Origin: Polytrichum commune
Lineage: Eukaryota; Streptophyta; Polytrichopsida; Polytrichales; Polytrichaceae
Reading direction: 5' to 3'
NCBI GenBank assembly: GCA_950295325.1
Contig: OX485808.1
Span: forward strand, 28,230,527 to 28,294,526
DNA length: 64,000 nucleotides
Part shown: positions 1 to 11,248 of the stretch, piece by piece
How positions within the stretch are numbered: position 1 is the stretch's first letter
Layout: each line of letters opens with the position of its first letter
Translations under genes and position numbers: made by a program
Notes under the pieces: model-generated
Seen by the model: only the letters and a program-made list of their open reading frames with translations
Databases searched by the model: none
What the model was told of the DNA's origin: nothing

Positions 1-1917
1 CTTTCTTTTACAAATCGCACTAGGTTTGACAACCATTAAGCTTAATGCTCCCATATGCAATGGGCATCCATCTCGGATCAGCATCCGCCAATGGTAAAAT
101 TACTCGCCCCCATATGCACCTCAAAAGGTTTGTTAAAGTCCGCGGACTTAAGCACGGGCGGCGAAGAGAACTTGTTTTTGAGCCCCCCAAAGGCTTGGTG
201 ACAAGGCTCATCCTACTCTTGGGATAGCCATTTTCCTCAATAAGTTGAATAAGGTCCTAGGAACCTTAGAAAACTCTCGAATGAAGTTGTGGTACTAATT
301 GGCTAGGCCAACAAATGACCTAAGCCCTTTTGAATGAAGGGCCAATTCTCCTTTTGGATTGCCTTGACATTCTTCATGTTCGTCCACCGACTTCTTTTGT
401 CACCACATACCTCAAGAACTCAATCTCTCGTTGAGCAAAGTTATTTTTCACTCCTTGGCGGCAATTTTTTTGGGCAACATATTGGTGAATACATCCTTAT
501 ATCTCACCAACATCACACCAATGTTGTTTGGGGGAGGCCCATCTTTCCTAGCCTCCCCATACGTTCCTTGGAGTTGCTCCAATTGAACCACGACCATTAT
601 GCTTTGTATTTTTCATTTGGTCCATTAAGACCAAATTCAACTTAGGTCCTCCTACCATAGGAGTCATTGTTAATTTGAACTTCAATTCTTTGTCATTATG
701 ACACATCATAATGCACCGCAAGCACACCGGCTTGCACCTCACATCTATCATGTGAGTTTCAAAGAAGGCGGCCTTCACAATGACATGCATTTCATCTATT
801 TCACTTGGTGTGAAATTTTGACAAAAATCCAATGTCCCACATTGAAAGGTTACATGCATCGCGGCCTCCTTTGTCTCATGCAGATCTCCCTTTCCAAACC
901 GCACCTTGGTGGGCTTGCCCGCTCTACCAATCGGCAAGCCCCAACTCCCTTATGAGTTTTGGGCTCAAGACGAAGTGGTAGCCTCTTTATCAATACATGA
1001 GACATTTCTACCATTCATTTGAGCCTCAAGGTACAAAAGACTTGGCCTTGGCTAAAGGCTACTAGCCTAGGCCACAATGCCATCGTCTTACATTCGGTCC
1101 TCGGCAACTTGGCTTGGCTTGGCTTGGTCCGCAAAGCCAATTTAAAGTTGTTTGGTCCCAACATTCCGTCTGCGGCACAAGTATGATTTGCTTTGGAAGT
1201 ATAAAGCCACCTTTCAACATTCCGTCCGCGGCACCAACATGTTTTGCCTAAGTAAAATGGACCAAACAATTTGCACTCATTTCTTTGGGACCTACTTTGG
1301 CTAAAGCCACTTGTGGTGATGCGCCGCCAAACTTCTCTTTGGGACCATCGGCTTCAATGCTCTTGCAAACTTGATGGTCCCCACCATGTCCTCAAGAAGC
1401 CTTGGGGACTTAAACAAGGCATGCACCACCCGCTTTTAAAACCCCACCTAAAAGGATGCATTTCTTAGAAAGCTTGTCCATTTTAGGTGTATCCTTCATT
1501 TATGCGTATGAATAGCGCACATAGGCCTTAAGAGGCCCCGGGTGCCTCATTAGCACCAAATTCATTCCAACATCAATACCTTCCAAGCATTTCGTATTGG
1601 AATTTCAATCCAACATTAATGCCCTCCAAGGTTTTGGGTGCATTCGGTATTCTAGGCCCCAAATGTTTTTTTTTTTGAGGTGTGCGGGACCCCTTTCAAA
1701 GGACACCTCCATTTTCCTCACCGAATCCACCCTCATGCCCACCATTACCATTAAAATCGATGGTATGGTCAAACTCCATTTGCACATGATCCTTGTTCCA
1801 ATTTGAGCCTCACAACCTTTTGGAAACCCCGGGCTCACCATCACAACCTGTATTTTTGATAGCCATGTTTCCCTCAAAGTGTGAGCTCATAATTTGGAAC
1901 CCTGCTCTGATACCACG
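1..1917 (-). mobile_element. Internal region of a Ty3/gypsy LTR retrotransposon, cut by the window edge
   Basis: Read on the minus strand this follows the 5' LTR (1918-2892) and its primer-binding site. Around 937-548 a decayed frame resembles a retroviral-type aspartic protease region (block with NFTPSEIDEMHVIV, later GPKLNLV). At about 230-20 a frame resembles the reverse transcriptase/RNase H junction of Ty3/gypsy elements (AFGGLKNKF, SSPPVLKSADFNKPFEVH). The frame breaks several times and the spacing between protease and RNase H is too short for a full RT, so the copy is deleted and dead. No gag-like frame was recognised in 940-1890. The 3' LTR lies outside the window. Confidence 0.7.
1896..1915 (-). 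other. Primer-binding site for initiator-Met tRNA
   Basis: On the minus strand the LTR ends in GCGACA, then a 2-nt spacer (CG) and TGGTATCAGAGCAGGG, the common plant PBS complementary to the 3' end of initiator-Met tRNA. It fixes the true orientation of this LTR family: the copies at 1918 and 5003 are on the minus strand, those at 14639 and 59588 on the plus strand. Confidence 0.9.
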
Positions 1918-2892
1918 TGTCGCAACCCTTGCTAGCCCCCCCTTGACCATCTTGCCAATTTTCAATTCTAGCAAAGGTTACGAGTGGCTAACCCTTCGCA
2001 TACCGCCATGCTAATGGTTAGCTCCTCTAACCCCGGACCAATAGTTCATAGGAGGGAACCAACCCTCCTACTTTGCTTTCGGGACTCACCCCTTAATCAG
2101 TAACCCATTTCCCCAATGTGGACTTCCATCCATGGAAGTCCAATCGTATGTTGATCATCGCGTTGCCGGAGCAACACTACAACAACCCGAACCATACTAG
2201 GCAACTATGGCCTCACAATAGGCCAAAGCCCATGGACGCCTTGCCGTTCGGCCTCGGGTGGGTGAGGCCACACCACCTCACCCATATAAGCCTCTAGGAC
2301 TTCACGCGGGGCCCCTACCCCACCGTCAACCAACCTCTTGTCTCTCTACCAAGAGTTGGGGCCAAGTGGACATTTTCCTTTAGCTGCTGGGCCTAGAACC
2401 CCCTAGCAGCTTCAGACCATCATAACTTCCTTGTATGATGTCTGATCATAACAACCAACCACTCCATCCTCATCTACGCTTCACGTAGATGCCGATGGAC
2501 TCCTCACTTGCCCCATTCGGGCAAGTATTGAGGACGTTATGCCTGTTTGAACCTTGGCAGTCCCGGGAATCACTCCCAGGCACTGCTGTACCAGGGCGCT
2601 GTCCCGGGACAGCGCCCCACTCAAATGGCCATAACTCCTAGCTCACACCTCCGATTGAGGTGTTCTTGAGCTTTCTAGAATCACCACGCCATGAGCTACG
2701 CATAGCTCATGGCCTTACCCTTGTGCCTCCTAGTCTTCGTGGGTGGGAGGCGTTCCCAACGCCCGGGGCCCTCACCCACACTAGGATCACTTGGGCCCTC
2801 TCACCAACGGCGCCACAAGTCCTGGGTGTCACTCCGGGGTCCCCCTTGTGCCCATGGTGTTTCGGGCACTCCTCATGGAGAGGTGCGTGACA
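1918..2892 (-). mobile_element. 5' LTR of the Ty3/gypsy element (975 bp)
   Basis: Ends are TG...CA with a short inverted repeat (TGTCGC at one end, GTGACA at the other). It is highly similar over its whole length to the LTRs at 5003, 14639 and 59588. It is followed on the minus strand by the PBS and internal region, so it is the 5' LTR of an element running off the left edge. Its outer flank is AGAGC (2893-2897); the matching target duplication would lie outside the window. The insertion truncates the minus-strand gene at 2893-7745. Confidence 0.9.
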
Positions 2893-3739
2893 AGAGCCCT
2901 CAACTCCACGACTTCGTTGCGGACCGAGGGCTCCTCGGCGGCGGCCTTTTGCAATCTGACGCGTTGCTCCTCGTCCCGGAGCATCTTCGCGTTGGCCTCC
3001 TCCACGGTGAGGACCTCGGGTTTCACCCTCACCATCCCGGCGAACGCTGTGGGGGAGGCAGGATCCGACCTCAGCCTCTTCGCGAGCTCCTTGTCGTCCT
3101 CGTCCTCGGAGCTTATGGCGATCGTCTCCTCCACCGCATAGTCGCTGTATAATTTCTTCCCCTTCAGCATTCGCCGCTCCCTGAAGGTGGCCGTCGCGTC
3201 CCTTGAATACATGTCCTTCGCGTCGGCCACCGTGAGGACGGGCACTAGCTTGCTCTGCGGCGTGGCAGCTCGCATGGCCTTCTTCCGCTGAGGGGCCTCG
3301 GATTCTTGAGTGAATCCTGTTGCCCCTTCCTCGACCTCCCCCTCCACTTTCTCTGCTTCCTCCTCATCCTCCTCTTCCTCCCCCTCCTCCGCAACCCCGC
3401 CACCTGCTCCCATAGACGGATTGCCCGGATGCAACCCGATGAGCGGCTCTGGCAATTGAATGGGGGCCCGCATGGCGAATTCCCCCGAGTTGATTCGCCT
3501 CGCCATATCCAAAGGATTCTCGCCCCCCTCGACGATCTCTTCGACGTAGGATCCGGGTATCCAGTCAAGGATGTCCATTCTCTTCGCCAGTGCCTTCTGG
3601 GTCCTGTAGAATTGAACATCGGTATCCTCCACATAGGAGTAGATGTTCAACCCAGACATCTGCACAATCCAAATCAATAGTATTAGTATCACCAATGAAG
3701 AATAAGGAAAAATAACACCCAAAAAAACAATAATAGTTA

Positions 3740-3761
3740 GTTTGGGTCGCTCGACCCAAAC
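3740..3761. repeat. 22-bp palindrome in the last intron of the ParB-like gene
   Basis: GTTTGGGTCG, CT, then CGACCCAAAC: a perfect inverted repeat with a 2-nt centre, lying in the intron 3794-3660. It is the leftmost member of a family of about 24 copies, all between 3.7 and 13.2 kb. Confidence 0.95.
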
Positions 3762-5002
3762 CAGGCATATACATCCACGAGGTTAGTTTCTTACCATTGC
3801 TGCAAAAACCGGTTTGGAGCCCCCGAAGACGTTGAAGATGAAGTCCCCCCTCTTCGTGAGGGTCCTCATCATCCGCAGGTAAAAATCCATCCACAGCTCA
3901 TCCGCGGGGTAGTTGGCGTACTTCGCCTCGTCGTACAAGCTTCTGCTGGTGCCCAACCCTTCTGGGACTTGGAAAAGCTTTTCCATCCGGGCTATAGGAT
4001 GGTTTGGCACCTTCAGCAGCTCAGCTTTGTACACGAAGTACAAGCACAGCACACAGACTATCTTCGTCTTCTTGTCTTTCAATGAGTTGTACGCCCCCTC
4101 CGCCGGTGCAGCAACGTAATGAGATTTTGAGACGGCGTACTCTGGTTGCAATTTACGCACGATCTCGTACACCTGCTCCGCCCTCCTGTCCTCGACAATC
4201 CACAACCCGATGTCGACCTCCCTGAATTTGGGGCTGGCGTAGTCCACGAACTTGGTGAAGAATGGCTCGTAAAACGGGGTGCTCATTGTCCCCTCGAATG
4301 ACGCTCCAGGAATGTTCCTGAAGTCTATCATTCCGAAGGGGAAGCGGTCCCTGGCTGCAGTCCTGATCGCCTTCCTGGCATCAGAGCCCGGCCAACCTTG
4401 GATCTTTAGAGGCTCGAGGGAGACCAAGTTGAAGTGAGCTTCGCCCTCGAACCTGACGATCTTCTTCTCCTTTATAAAGTTGGAGAAGGCACGCGCGGAG
4501 TGTTCGGGAAGCGCCCGGTTCCTCCCCCCTTCACGAACTTGGACCTGAGGAAGTCGTCTCCCGCCTCCCTCATGAGTGCCACCATGGACGCACTGGTGAA
4601 CTTGTACTCGGCTTTGAATGCCCTCCAGTGCGCCTCGTCAACCTCTCCGTCCACGATGAGCTTCTTCTCGGGCACCAACTTGTGCAGCTCTTGGACGATG
4701 GTCGTCTTCTTCTTCCTGTTCTCCGTCCATTCCTTCAAGGTGTAGCATGAAGGGACGAAGATCTTAGGCTTCGTGAAGACGATCTTCGGGTGAACCCAGC
4801 ATCTCTTTGCCGTCGGCTGCATGTGGAGGATGTGGGACGCCGCCTTTCCCACCTCTGTCTCCGAGAGACCTTGAAGAGCTCTGAAGAACTCCCTCACCAG
4901 TGCCTTCATTTGCTTGAAGCGCGTAGTCTGGTTGTACAGAATGCCGATGTCGGGATCGATGAGGTCTCCCGTCTCGTATTTTTCGAAGATAGTCTTCCAT
5001 TT

Positions 5003-5975
5003 TGTCGCAACCCTTGCTAGCCCCCCTTGACAATCTTGCCAATTTTCAATTCTAGCAAAGGTTACGAGCGCTAACCATTCGCATTCCGCCATGCTAATGG
5101 TTAGCTCCTCCTACCCCGGACCTTATAGTTCATAGGAGGGAACCAACCCTCCTACTTTGCTTTCGGGACTCACCCCTTAATCGGTAACCCATTCCTAGAT
5201 GTGGACTTCCATCCATGGAAGTCCAATCCTATGTTGATCATCGCGTTGCCGGAGCAACACTACAACAACCCGAAGCATACTAGGCAACTATGGCCTCACA
5301 TTGGGCCAATGCCCATGGAGGCCGTGCCGTTTGGCCTCGGGTGGGTGAGGCCACACCACCTCACCCAAATAAGCCTCTAGGACTCTACGCGGGGCCCCTA
5401 CCCCACCGTCAACCAACCTCTTGTCTCCCTACCAAGAGTTGGGGCCAAGTGGACACTTTCCCTTAGCCGCTTGGCCTAGAAGCCCCCATCAGCTTCAGAC
5501 CATTATAACTTCCTTGTATGATGTCTGATTCCAACAACCAACCACTCCATCCTCATCTACGCTTCACGTAGATGCTGATGGACTCCTCACTTGCCCCATT
5601 CGGGCAAGTATTGAGGAAGTTATGCCTGTTTGAACCTTGGCAGTCCCGGGAATCACTCCCAGGCACTGCTGTACCAGGGCGCTGTCCCGGGACAGCGCCC
5701 CACTCAAATGGCCATAACTCCTAGCTCACACCTCCGATTGAGGTGATCTTGAGCATTCTAGAATCATCACGCCATGAGCTACGCATAGCTTATGGCCTTA
5801 CCCTTGTGCCTCCTAGTCTCCGTGGGTGGGAGGCGTTCCCAACGCCCGGGGCCCTCACCCACACTAGGATCACTTGGGCCCTCTCACCAACGGCGCCACA
5901 AGTCCCGGGTGTCACTCCGGGGTCCCCCTTGTGCCCATGGTGTTTCGGGCACTCCTCATGGAGAGGTGCGCGACA
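5003..5975 (-). mobile_element. Solo LTR (973 bp) with 5-bp target duplication CATTT
   Basis: TGTCGC...GCGACA ends, flanked by CATTT at 4998-5002 and 5976-5980. No internal region is present, so it arose by LTR-LTR recombination. It sits inside a coding exon of the ParB-like gene; removing it and one CATTT restores a continuous reading frame across the site. Confidence 0.95.
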
Positions 5976-6162
5976 CATTTTGTCCACACGGAGTCGGACG
6001 CTGTGATCAAGTAGATTTCTCCTCTTAGCTCGTTATATTTTTTTTGCTTGTGGCTAGCGTTGTCAATAGAGGAGAATTTATTGATCATCTGGTATTTGAA
6101 GTCCTATACATGAAGTCAAGAACATATGTTAGAGAACACATCATGAAAAAAATGGAACAGCA

Positions 6163-6411
6163 GTTTGGGTCGATCGACCCAAACTTTAAATCTGATGAAG
6201 ACTATAAGACAATCTAGGAGTTTGGGTCGATCGACCCAAACTTTAAATCTGATGAAGACTATAAAACAATCCAAGAGTTTGGGTCGATCGACCCAAACTT
6301 TAAATCTGATGAAGACTATAAGACAATCCAAGAGTTTGGGTCGATCGACCCAAACTACAAAACTTGCGAAGAAAATAAAACAATACAAGAGTTTGGGTCG
6401 ATGATCCAAAC
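6163..6411. repeat. Tandem palindrome array in intron of the ParB-like gene
   Basis: Five palindromes at 6163, 6220, 6277, 6334 and 6391 (the last imperfect), spaced exactly 57 bp. The core is GTTTGGGTCG, AT, CGACCCAAAC. The spacers are near-identical copies of one AT-rich sequence (with TCTGATGAAGACTATAA). The array fills most of the intron (6419-6104), and the imperfect copy begins just after the splice donor. Confidence 0.95.
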
Positions 6412-8267
6412 TTACTCACCTCCCATTTTGGGTTCTTTTCTTTTGCATTCTCCCTTTCCTTGGGAGGCCTGCCATAGAACTCCCACACATCCCTCGAGGC
6501 CATTATATTCCTAATCCAGGATGTCTGATACGCCCTCTTTTTATTCCCCATGTTGAAAAACTTGGAGATGTCACTGAGGACGGTCTCGTTGTCCGACCAA
6601 ACCACCAGTGCCTTTCATACCTTCAGCTTCTCCTTCTGGTTGTTGGGGTCGTCCCATTTAGTCATCAGCTGGATTTTTTTGGAGGCCTCGACATTGTGCT
6701 GGCCGTCAATCAGCCAGAAATCTCCTTTAGAAATCGCCGGCCACATATCAGCCGTAGGCATTCTTTTTAGCCCCTGGGGCATCACGACAATTGTCTGCCT
6801 GTCGTCCTTGAACTGCCCGCCCAAGATTTGAGCGACCATCCAGTCGACATAGGCATCCTCCTTGGCTCGGACACACTTTTCAGGTGGCACAAGGTGGCAT
6901 TGTGCAATGTTCACCTCGAACTTGAAGTCCCTGCCCATGAAGAAGCAATGGAGGCATTTCGTCTCAAAATTGTCGTTGATTTTTTTAATTTCCCCAGCAT
7001 CAACCTCTTGGCCAGGCTTGGGCATCCGCAACTCTGGCGAAACTGGCTCGGTGGTCATGACTGATGACTCCCTTGCCCTTTTCGACGGGGTCGTCTGCCG
7101 GCTTCCTGAAGGCGTTGGCGTCTCGCTGTCAGCCGGAGTCGAGGTAGTGCTCGTTCTCCTAGAATCTGCCGGAACCGCCAGCGGAATCCTCACAGATTGG
7201 GGTCTGGAGGAACCTGCTCCTTCTTCTGTCTTGGCCTTCCGCCTGACAGGTTGTTGCGTTTTTGGTTTGCTTTGCAACGCCTTATTCAAAACCGTGATCG
7301 CTTGTTTCAGTTTTGTGAACCTGCTAGCGACCTTGGTGTTCGATACAGTGCCATCTATGAAGATGGTCTCCGGTTTTATGGTGTCCGGGTCAACACACGT
7401 CTCCTTGGCGTATAGGGGGTCGAAAGCCTCGGAGAATTGGTGCATGAACATATGCACGTTCTGCACGGCGGAGTTCTCTAGAATAACGTCCACGTGCTCC
7501 CCGAGAGCTTGGACGGAAGCAACCTCCCATCCCGTCAGCGTTGCCCAGGTGTGTTGCTCGTGGGTCCCCACTTTCACCACGAACAAGAGCTTGTACTGGG
7601 AGGCTTTCACAACCTGAACGGACCACGGAAGAACGATCCCATCCTTTGGGACGTATGAATCGTCCTGTGGAGTTTCATACTCCTCCCAAAGGTGGTCTGG
7701 GGCGAGCATGAACCACCTCTCTCCAGGTCTCTTTTTAGTGGCCATCTGTAAGTCCAGAAACAAAATTGTTAGTTTAGGTCGATCGACCCAAAGTTTCTCG
7801 AACTTGGATTGAACATCAGTGCGAATTGAAGGGTGCTCTACTGGCCATCATGAATAGGTTTGGGTCGACCGACCCAAACCCAAGCCTCGAATAGCCTAAT
7901 CGTATATGAATTATTGGTAGAGTTAGGGTCTTAAGAATATGAATATATTGAATATTGTGTAGTGGTCAAATTATCCAACAGGAGAGCAATTTTTGGTGAC
8001 CTTCTAGGGCCGCGCTGGACATATGTGGACATGCCAACAAATATCAGACGATTTCAAATTATAGCCATTTGAATATAATTTCTTGTTGATGGTGGGAAGG
8101 ATGTTTATTTTGGGATATTGGATTTGTAGGTTGCAGAGTTTGGGTCGTTCGACCCAAACCAGGTGCAGAGTTTGGGTCGAGCGACCCAAACCAGGTGCAG
8201 AGTTTGGGTCCCTCGACCCAAACTAGCTGCCCAGTTAATTCTTTATGGGTTTGGGGTTTAATATAGA

Positions 8268-8290
8268 GGTTTCGGGCGTCTACCGAAACC
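8268..8290. repeat. Short inverted repeat GGTTTCGG/CCGAAACC
   Basis: Eight-bp arms with a 7-nt centre, just upstream (gene sense) of the palindromes in the presumed leader intron. Its sequence differs from the 22-bp family. Confidence 0.7.
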
Positions 8291-8325
8291 GTAGTGTTTC
8301 AATATTCATACATAATGTCTTACGC

Positions 8326-8357
8326 TGCATATACAATGCTTATGCATTGTATATGCA
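8326..8357. repeat. Perfect hairpin, 14-bp arms, 4-nt loop
   Basis: TGCATATACAATGC at 8326-8339 and its exact complement at 8344-8357. It lies in the leader intron region of the ParB-like gene. Not a terminator in a plant setting; it may be a remnant of a small foldback insertion or a structural RNA element. Confidence 0.85.
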
Positions 8358-8409
8358 TGAAGACCCTAAAGGATATGAAGCATGTTATGTTGAGTGAAAT
8401 TAGTTACCT

Positions 8410-9030
8410 TGATGCAAGCTCTGCCAATCTGATGTTGTTTTGCCAATAGGTTTTGCCAATCTGATTCTTAGAATCAGATTACACCTGAACACTCAGATAT
8501 CACTAACACTCACTAAAATTCCTCTCACTGGATTTCACAAACAACTCACACACACTCTTAATCTCATATGCACTCAATAGTTTGTTTTTGCAACAACCTG
8601 ATCCTTCCAACAAAACCCTAAGCAGTCTGAAATCACTCAAATAACTTAAGAACAAAAACACACTTCAAAACAACAAAAACACTCTGAAATCACTACAAGC
8701 GCGCACTTTAATACAAAAACACACTCCTAACCAACAAACACACTCTGAAATCACTCAATGGTCGTATTTTTAAACAAACAACACTCCTAAACAACAAACA
8801 CACTCAATGCGGATACTTTTACACAAAAACACTACCCTAAACAATAAACACACACTACAATCACTCCTAAACCCTCACAAGAAGAAGAGAGAATGAGAGA
8901 ATGAAGGTGAGACAATGCAAGAAGGAGAGAATGGGAAAGGAAGGTGAGACGGAGCCGAAAGGTTGGGGCTAGGCGGAGGCGCCGCTTCAAGGGAGGCGAC
9001 GCTTCACGACAAGGAGTCAGAAACGAGGGA
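8410..9030 (-). other. Presumed non-coding first exon (5' leader) of the ParB-like gene
   Basis: Downstream (minus sense) of a TATA box. The first part is CT-rich (CTCCCTCCTTTCTCTCCCTC), typical of plant leaders. The rest, 8500-8880, is an AC-rich stretch of degenerate ~60-bp units (ACACTCTGAAATCACT recurs; on plus strand). No long reading frame runs through it on the minus strand. Confidence 0.45.
8458..8480. repeat. Perfect 23-bp palindrome
   Basis: AATCTGATTCT, a central T, then the reverse complement. It lies in the presumed 5' UTR exon of the ParB-like gene. Two related half copies (GCCAATCTGAT) lie just to its left. Confidence 0.85.
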
Positions 9031-9058
9031 GAGAAAGGAGGGAGCTTGGCGCGGAGGG

Positions 9059-9067
9059 ATATTTATA
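9059..9067 (-). promoter_or_regulatory. TATA box for the minus-strand ParB-like gene
   Basis: CTATAAATATCC on the minus strand, about 30 bp before a pyrimidine-rich start region, in a locally GC-rich stretch (8940-9290). Transcription would begin near 9030 and run leftwards. Confidence 0.55.
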
Positions 9068-9816
9068 GAGTTAGAGGGGTCGCCATGGAACCCAATCTGG
9101 GCCATGGGAGCGCCCCGAGCCCATCTACGGCTCACAAGCCTCGCGGGCAGCCACCCTGCCATGTGTCAACACCTTATTGGTGATGGTGGCTACCCGAGGC
9201 TTCTGGGGTGCACACCTGGCGCCTAGCGGCCACCCGGCCTCCTGCCCGCCAAAGCCCGGCCCCGGCCTTCTAAGCCGCTATCTATATAGGCTTAGCCCAA
9301 AAATCGAAAAGCAACATAGCCTAAGGTATTGCACAAAATTAACACCATCACCAACTCTGATTTTAATGGTATTCAATTCAATGGTCCCGCGTTGGAATTG
9401 CTTACATCATAGAATGAATCCATTATTTGTTTTAGTATTTGAATATTGTAGTCATATGGAGTAAGATGAGAGCGATACAAAGTCTAAGAGGAGTGTTTCA
9501 TAAGTATATTGCAATCCTCAAATGCAATTGCACGGTGCAACAATTAAAATATGGTGACAATTTACATGGTCAAGGGTTTAGTGCTCTCTATTGTAATTTC
9601 TATAACCCAAGTTCGTAGAAGATAAGGCTCTAGCCTACAATGGATATTACCCACCCAAGTAGCATTAAATTCAACATTTATATCAGTACATAGAAGTTGA
9701 CATTTGAAGTACATGGGAGATACACAAAGATTACAAATTTATCTACTGCAACCCCATGGAGTTCAACATCATATGAAGCCATGTAAGCATTAAGCTTGAT
9801 GTTCGATGATCCCTCC

Positions 9817-9866
9817 AACCTAAACCCTAAACCCTAAACCCTAAACCCTAAACCCTAAACCCTAAA
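9817..9866. repeat. Interstitial telomere-type repeat, about 7 units of CCCTAAA
   Basis: A run of CCTAAAC/CCCTAAA units in the plant telomere sequence. Two inverted units (TTTAGGG) lie at 11464-11482, giving an inverted pair around the 9.87-11.46 kb interval. Other short runs are at about 25023-25038 and 46076-46097. Confidence 0.9.
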
Positions 9867-10739
9867 CACCGCAAGCCTTAAATGAATGGCACATAAGGTT
9901 AAATGACAGGGCCTTAGTGCTTGTAGTTTCCAATACAAATGTATATTGTCTTGACAACATCCTAATCATATGTGCTCACGATCATGTCAACCAATATTAA
10001 GTTATAACAATGTCTGTCTAAAAAGAAGAGTATAATAACTTGATTATAGTATATATGATCTTCATACTAGATTTCAAATGGACTTCATGATAGTTTCAAA
10101 CATCCTTGAAAGAGTGAACTAAAAAGTCCTATTCGTGATGGAATTCCCATTAATGCCTTTCACATAGGTTATCCATTGCCACACTTGTATGTTGGACAAT
10201 GGATCAACGTTGTGTGCACACATTACAAACGTCACATGTTCTTTTAAAGTTTTTCTCATTTTATTGTTGCAAATTGAAAGTTGGCCAATTTATTCAAATT
10301 TGTCATGAGATCAATTCCTTGTTTTCAATGTATAAGTCCTCATGTGAAAGTCTTCATAACGACATAAACTGTAATTGTATTTGGTGGCTTCAGCTATATG
10401 AAGTTTCATAATGTTGCCACATATATTGTCAAGATATTATTTGAAATAAACCATAATATTTGAGTCCAAGTAGAGTAATATCCTGGAAGTACATAATTTA
10501 ATTTGTATGCAATGCATCAATGTGAAGTTGTGGAGGATGGGTTCTCAAAATCAGTTATCAAATATCATTTTCTTCCCAATGGTGCATGTCATAGGCACAT
10601 AAAATGAGACAGTCTACCCCCATCAACAATAATTTTAATTTTTTTGACAAATATTGTTATAGGATATTGGAAGATATATTGGAGATCTTTCTTTATCATT
10701 TTTTTTCCATATCCTTACTAACACTATATTCAAACATGT

Positions 10740-10885
10740 AACTTCAACATATTACCATAGATAATATTGAGTGTTTGAGTTTACAATGTTTGATGTTACT
10801 TACTTTCATAGTGGTATTAGTATTGAGTAGATGCGTTCGTATTTAGTGTATCAAACTCTAAATATGTTATTTATTGTAGGGACAT
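10740..10885 (-). mobile_element. Partial CACTA-like MITE, inverted
   Basis: Shares blocks with the intact MITE at 57069-57395 but in reverse orientation (TTTAGTGTATCAAACTCTAAATA, ending TTTATTGTAG). One end only is recognisable. Confidence 0.5.
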
Positions 10886-10930
10886 TTTTTTGACAGGTCA
10901 AATCACAAATAACTTAAGTTACAAAACCCA

Positions 10931-11248
10931 ACTACACAAAATATGATATCTAGTGTTTGATACCCTATATACAAGCGCATGCACTAAATATCAATAACCA
11001 TATGAAAGTCAGTGACATAAAATGTAAACTCTCACAATAAGTATCATCTATGGTAATATGTGGAATTTACATGTTTGCAATTAGTGTTAGGAAGGATGTG
11101 AAAAGAAAAAATATACGTGAAAGTAGAAGGTAAGCGACACATTTATGTGTAACAGTAATTGTCAAAGATTTAAAAATTAATGTTGAGCATAGTAGGGTGG
11201 TAACAACACTAAATATAATGAAACACACACCCCATATTTTGTGTAGTT
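10931..11248 (+). mobile_element. CACTA-like MITE, about 318 bp
   Basis: Ends ACTACACAAAATATGATAT and its near inverted repeat ATATTTTGTGTAGTT. The interior matches the MITE at 57069-57395 almost throughout (for example GCACTAAATATCAATAACC and GAGCATAGTAGGGTGGTAAC). No coding capacity. Confidence 0.75.

Larger units (their letters stand above)
2893..7745 (-). pseudogene. Decayed multi-exon gene with a ParB-like DGQHN motif, function unknown
   Basis: Exons as I read them: 7745-6420, 6103-3795 (split by a solo LTR) and 3659-2893 (cut by the next LTR). Joins are in frame, with donors GTGAGT and GTAAGA and acceptors TATAG and TGCAG. The start ATG at 7745 directly follows an acceptor (TTACAG), giving a 5' UTR intron. 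Exon 1 has a Ser/Thr/Pro-rich middle and ends in GDFWLIDGQHNVEASKK, like the ParB/Srx-fold motif (usually DGxHR), with Arg replaced by Asn. The last exon has an acidic stretch (EEGEEEEDEEEAEK) and a Glu/Arg-rich, probably coiled-coil tail. Damage: in-frame TGA at 6617-6615 (probably TGG), a 1-nt loss in a G run near 4528, the solo LTR at 5003-5975, and truncation at 2893. It could be a host gene or an accessory gene of a large transposon. I do not know its role. Confidence 0.65.
7744..8409 (-). other. Probable 5' UTR intron of the ParB-like gene, with five palindromes
   Basis: A good donor (CATCAAG then GTAACTAATT, read on minus) lies at 8410/8409 and an acceptor (TTACAG) sits directly before the start codon at 7745. 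Inside are palindromes at 7772-7793 (two mismatches), 7858-7879, 8138-8159, 8170-8191 and 8202-8223. Splicing is inferred, not shown. Confidence 0.5.

Noticed and set aside
334-645. Plus-strand frames in 45-955
   Set aside because: Antisense to the Ty3/gypsy protease and RNase H readings, with no motif of their own.
2660-3152. Frames such as MALPLCLLV...RRSQRPGPS found at several places
   Set aside because: They lie within LTR copies and recur with each copy; they are U3/R-like sequence, not genes.
1918-5975. A full LTR element between the LTRs at 1918 and 5003
   Set aside because: The copy at 5003 has its own matching CATTT duplication on both sides, and the PBS of the first copy points left; the DNA between them is the ParB-like gene.
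9817-9866. Chromosome end
   Set aside because: Only about seven telomere units, with gene sequence on both sides; it is interstitial.
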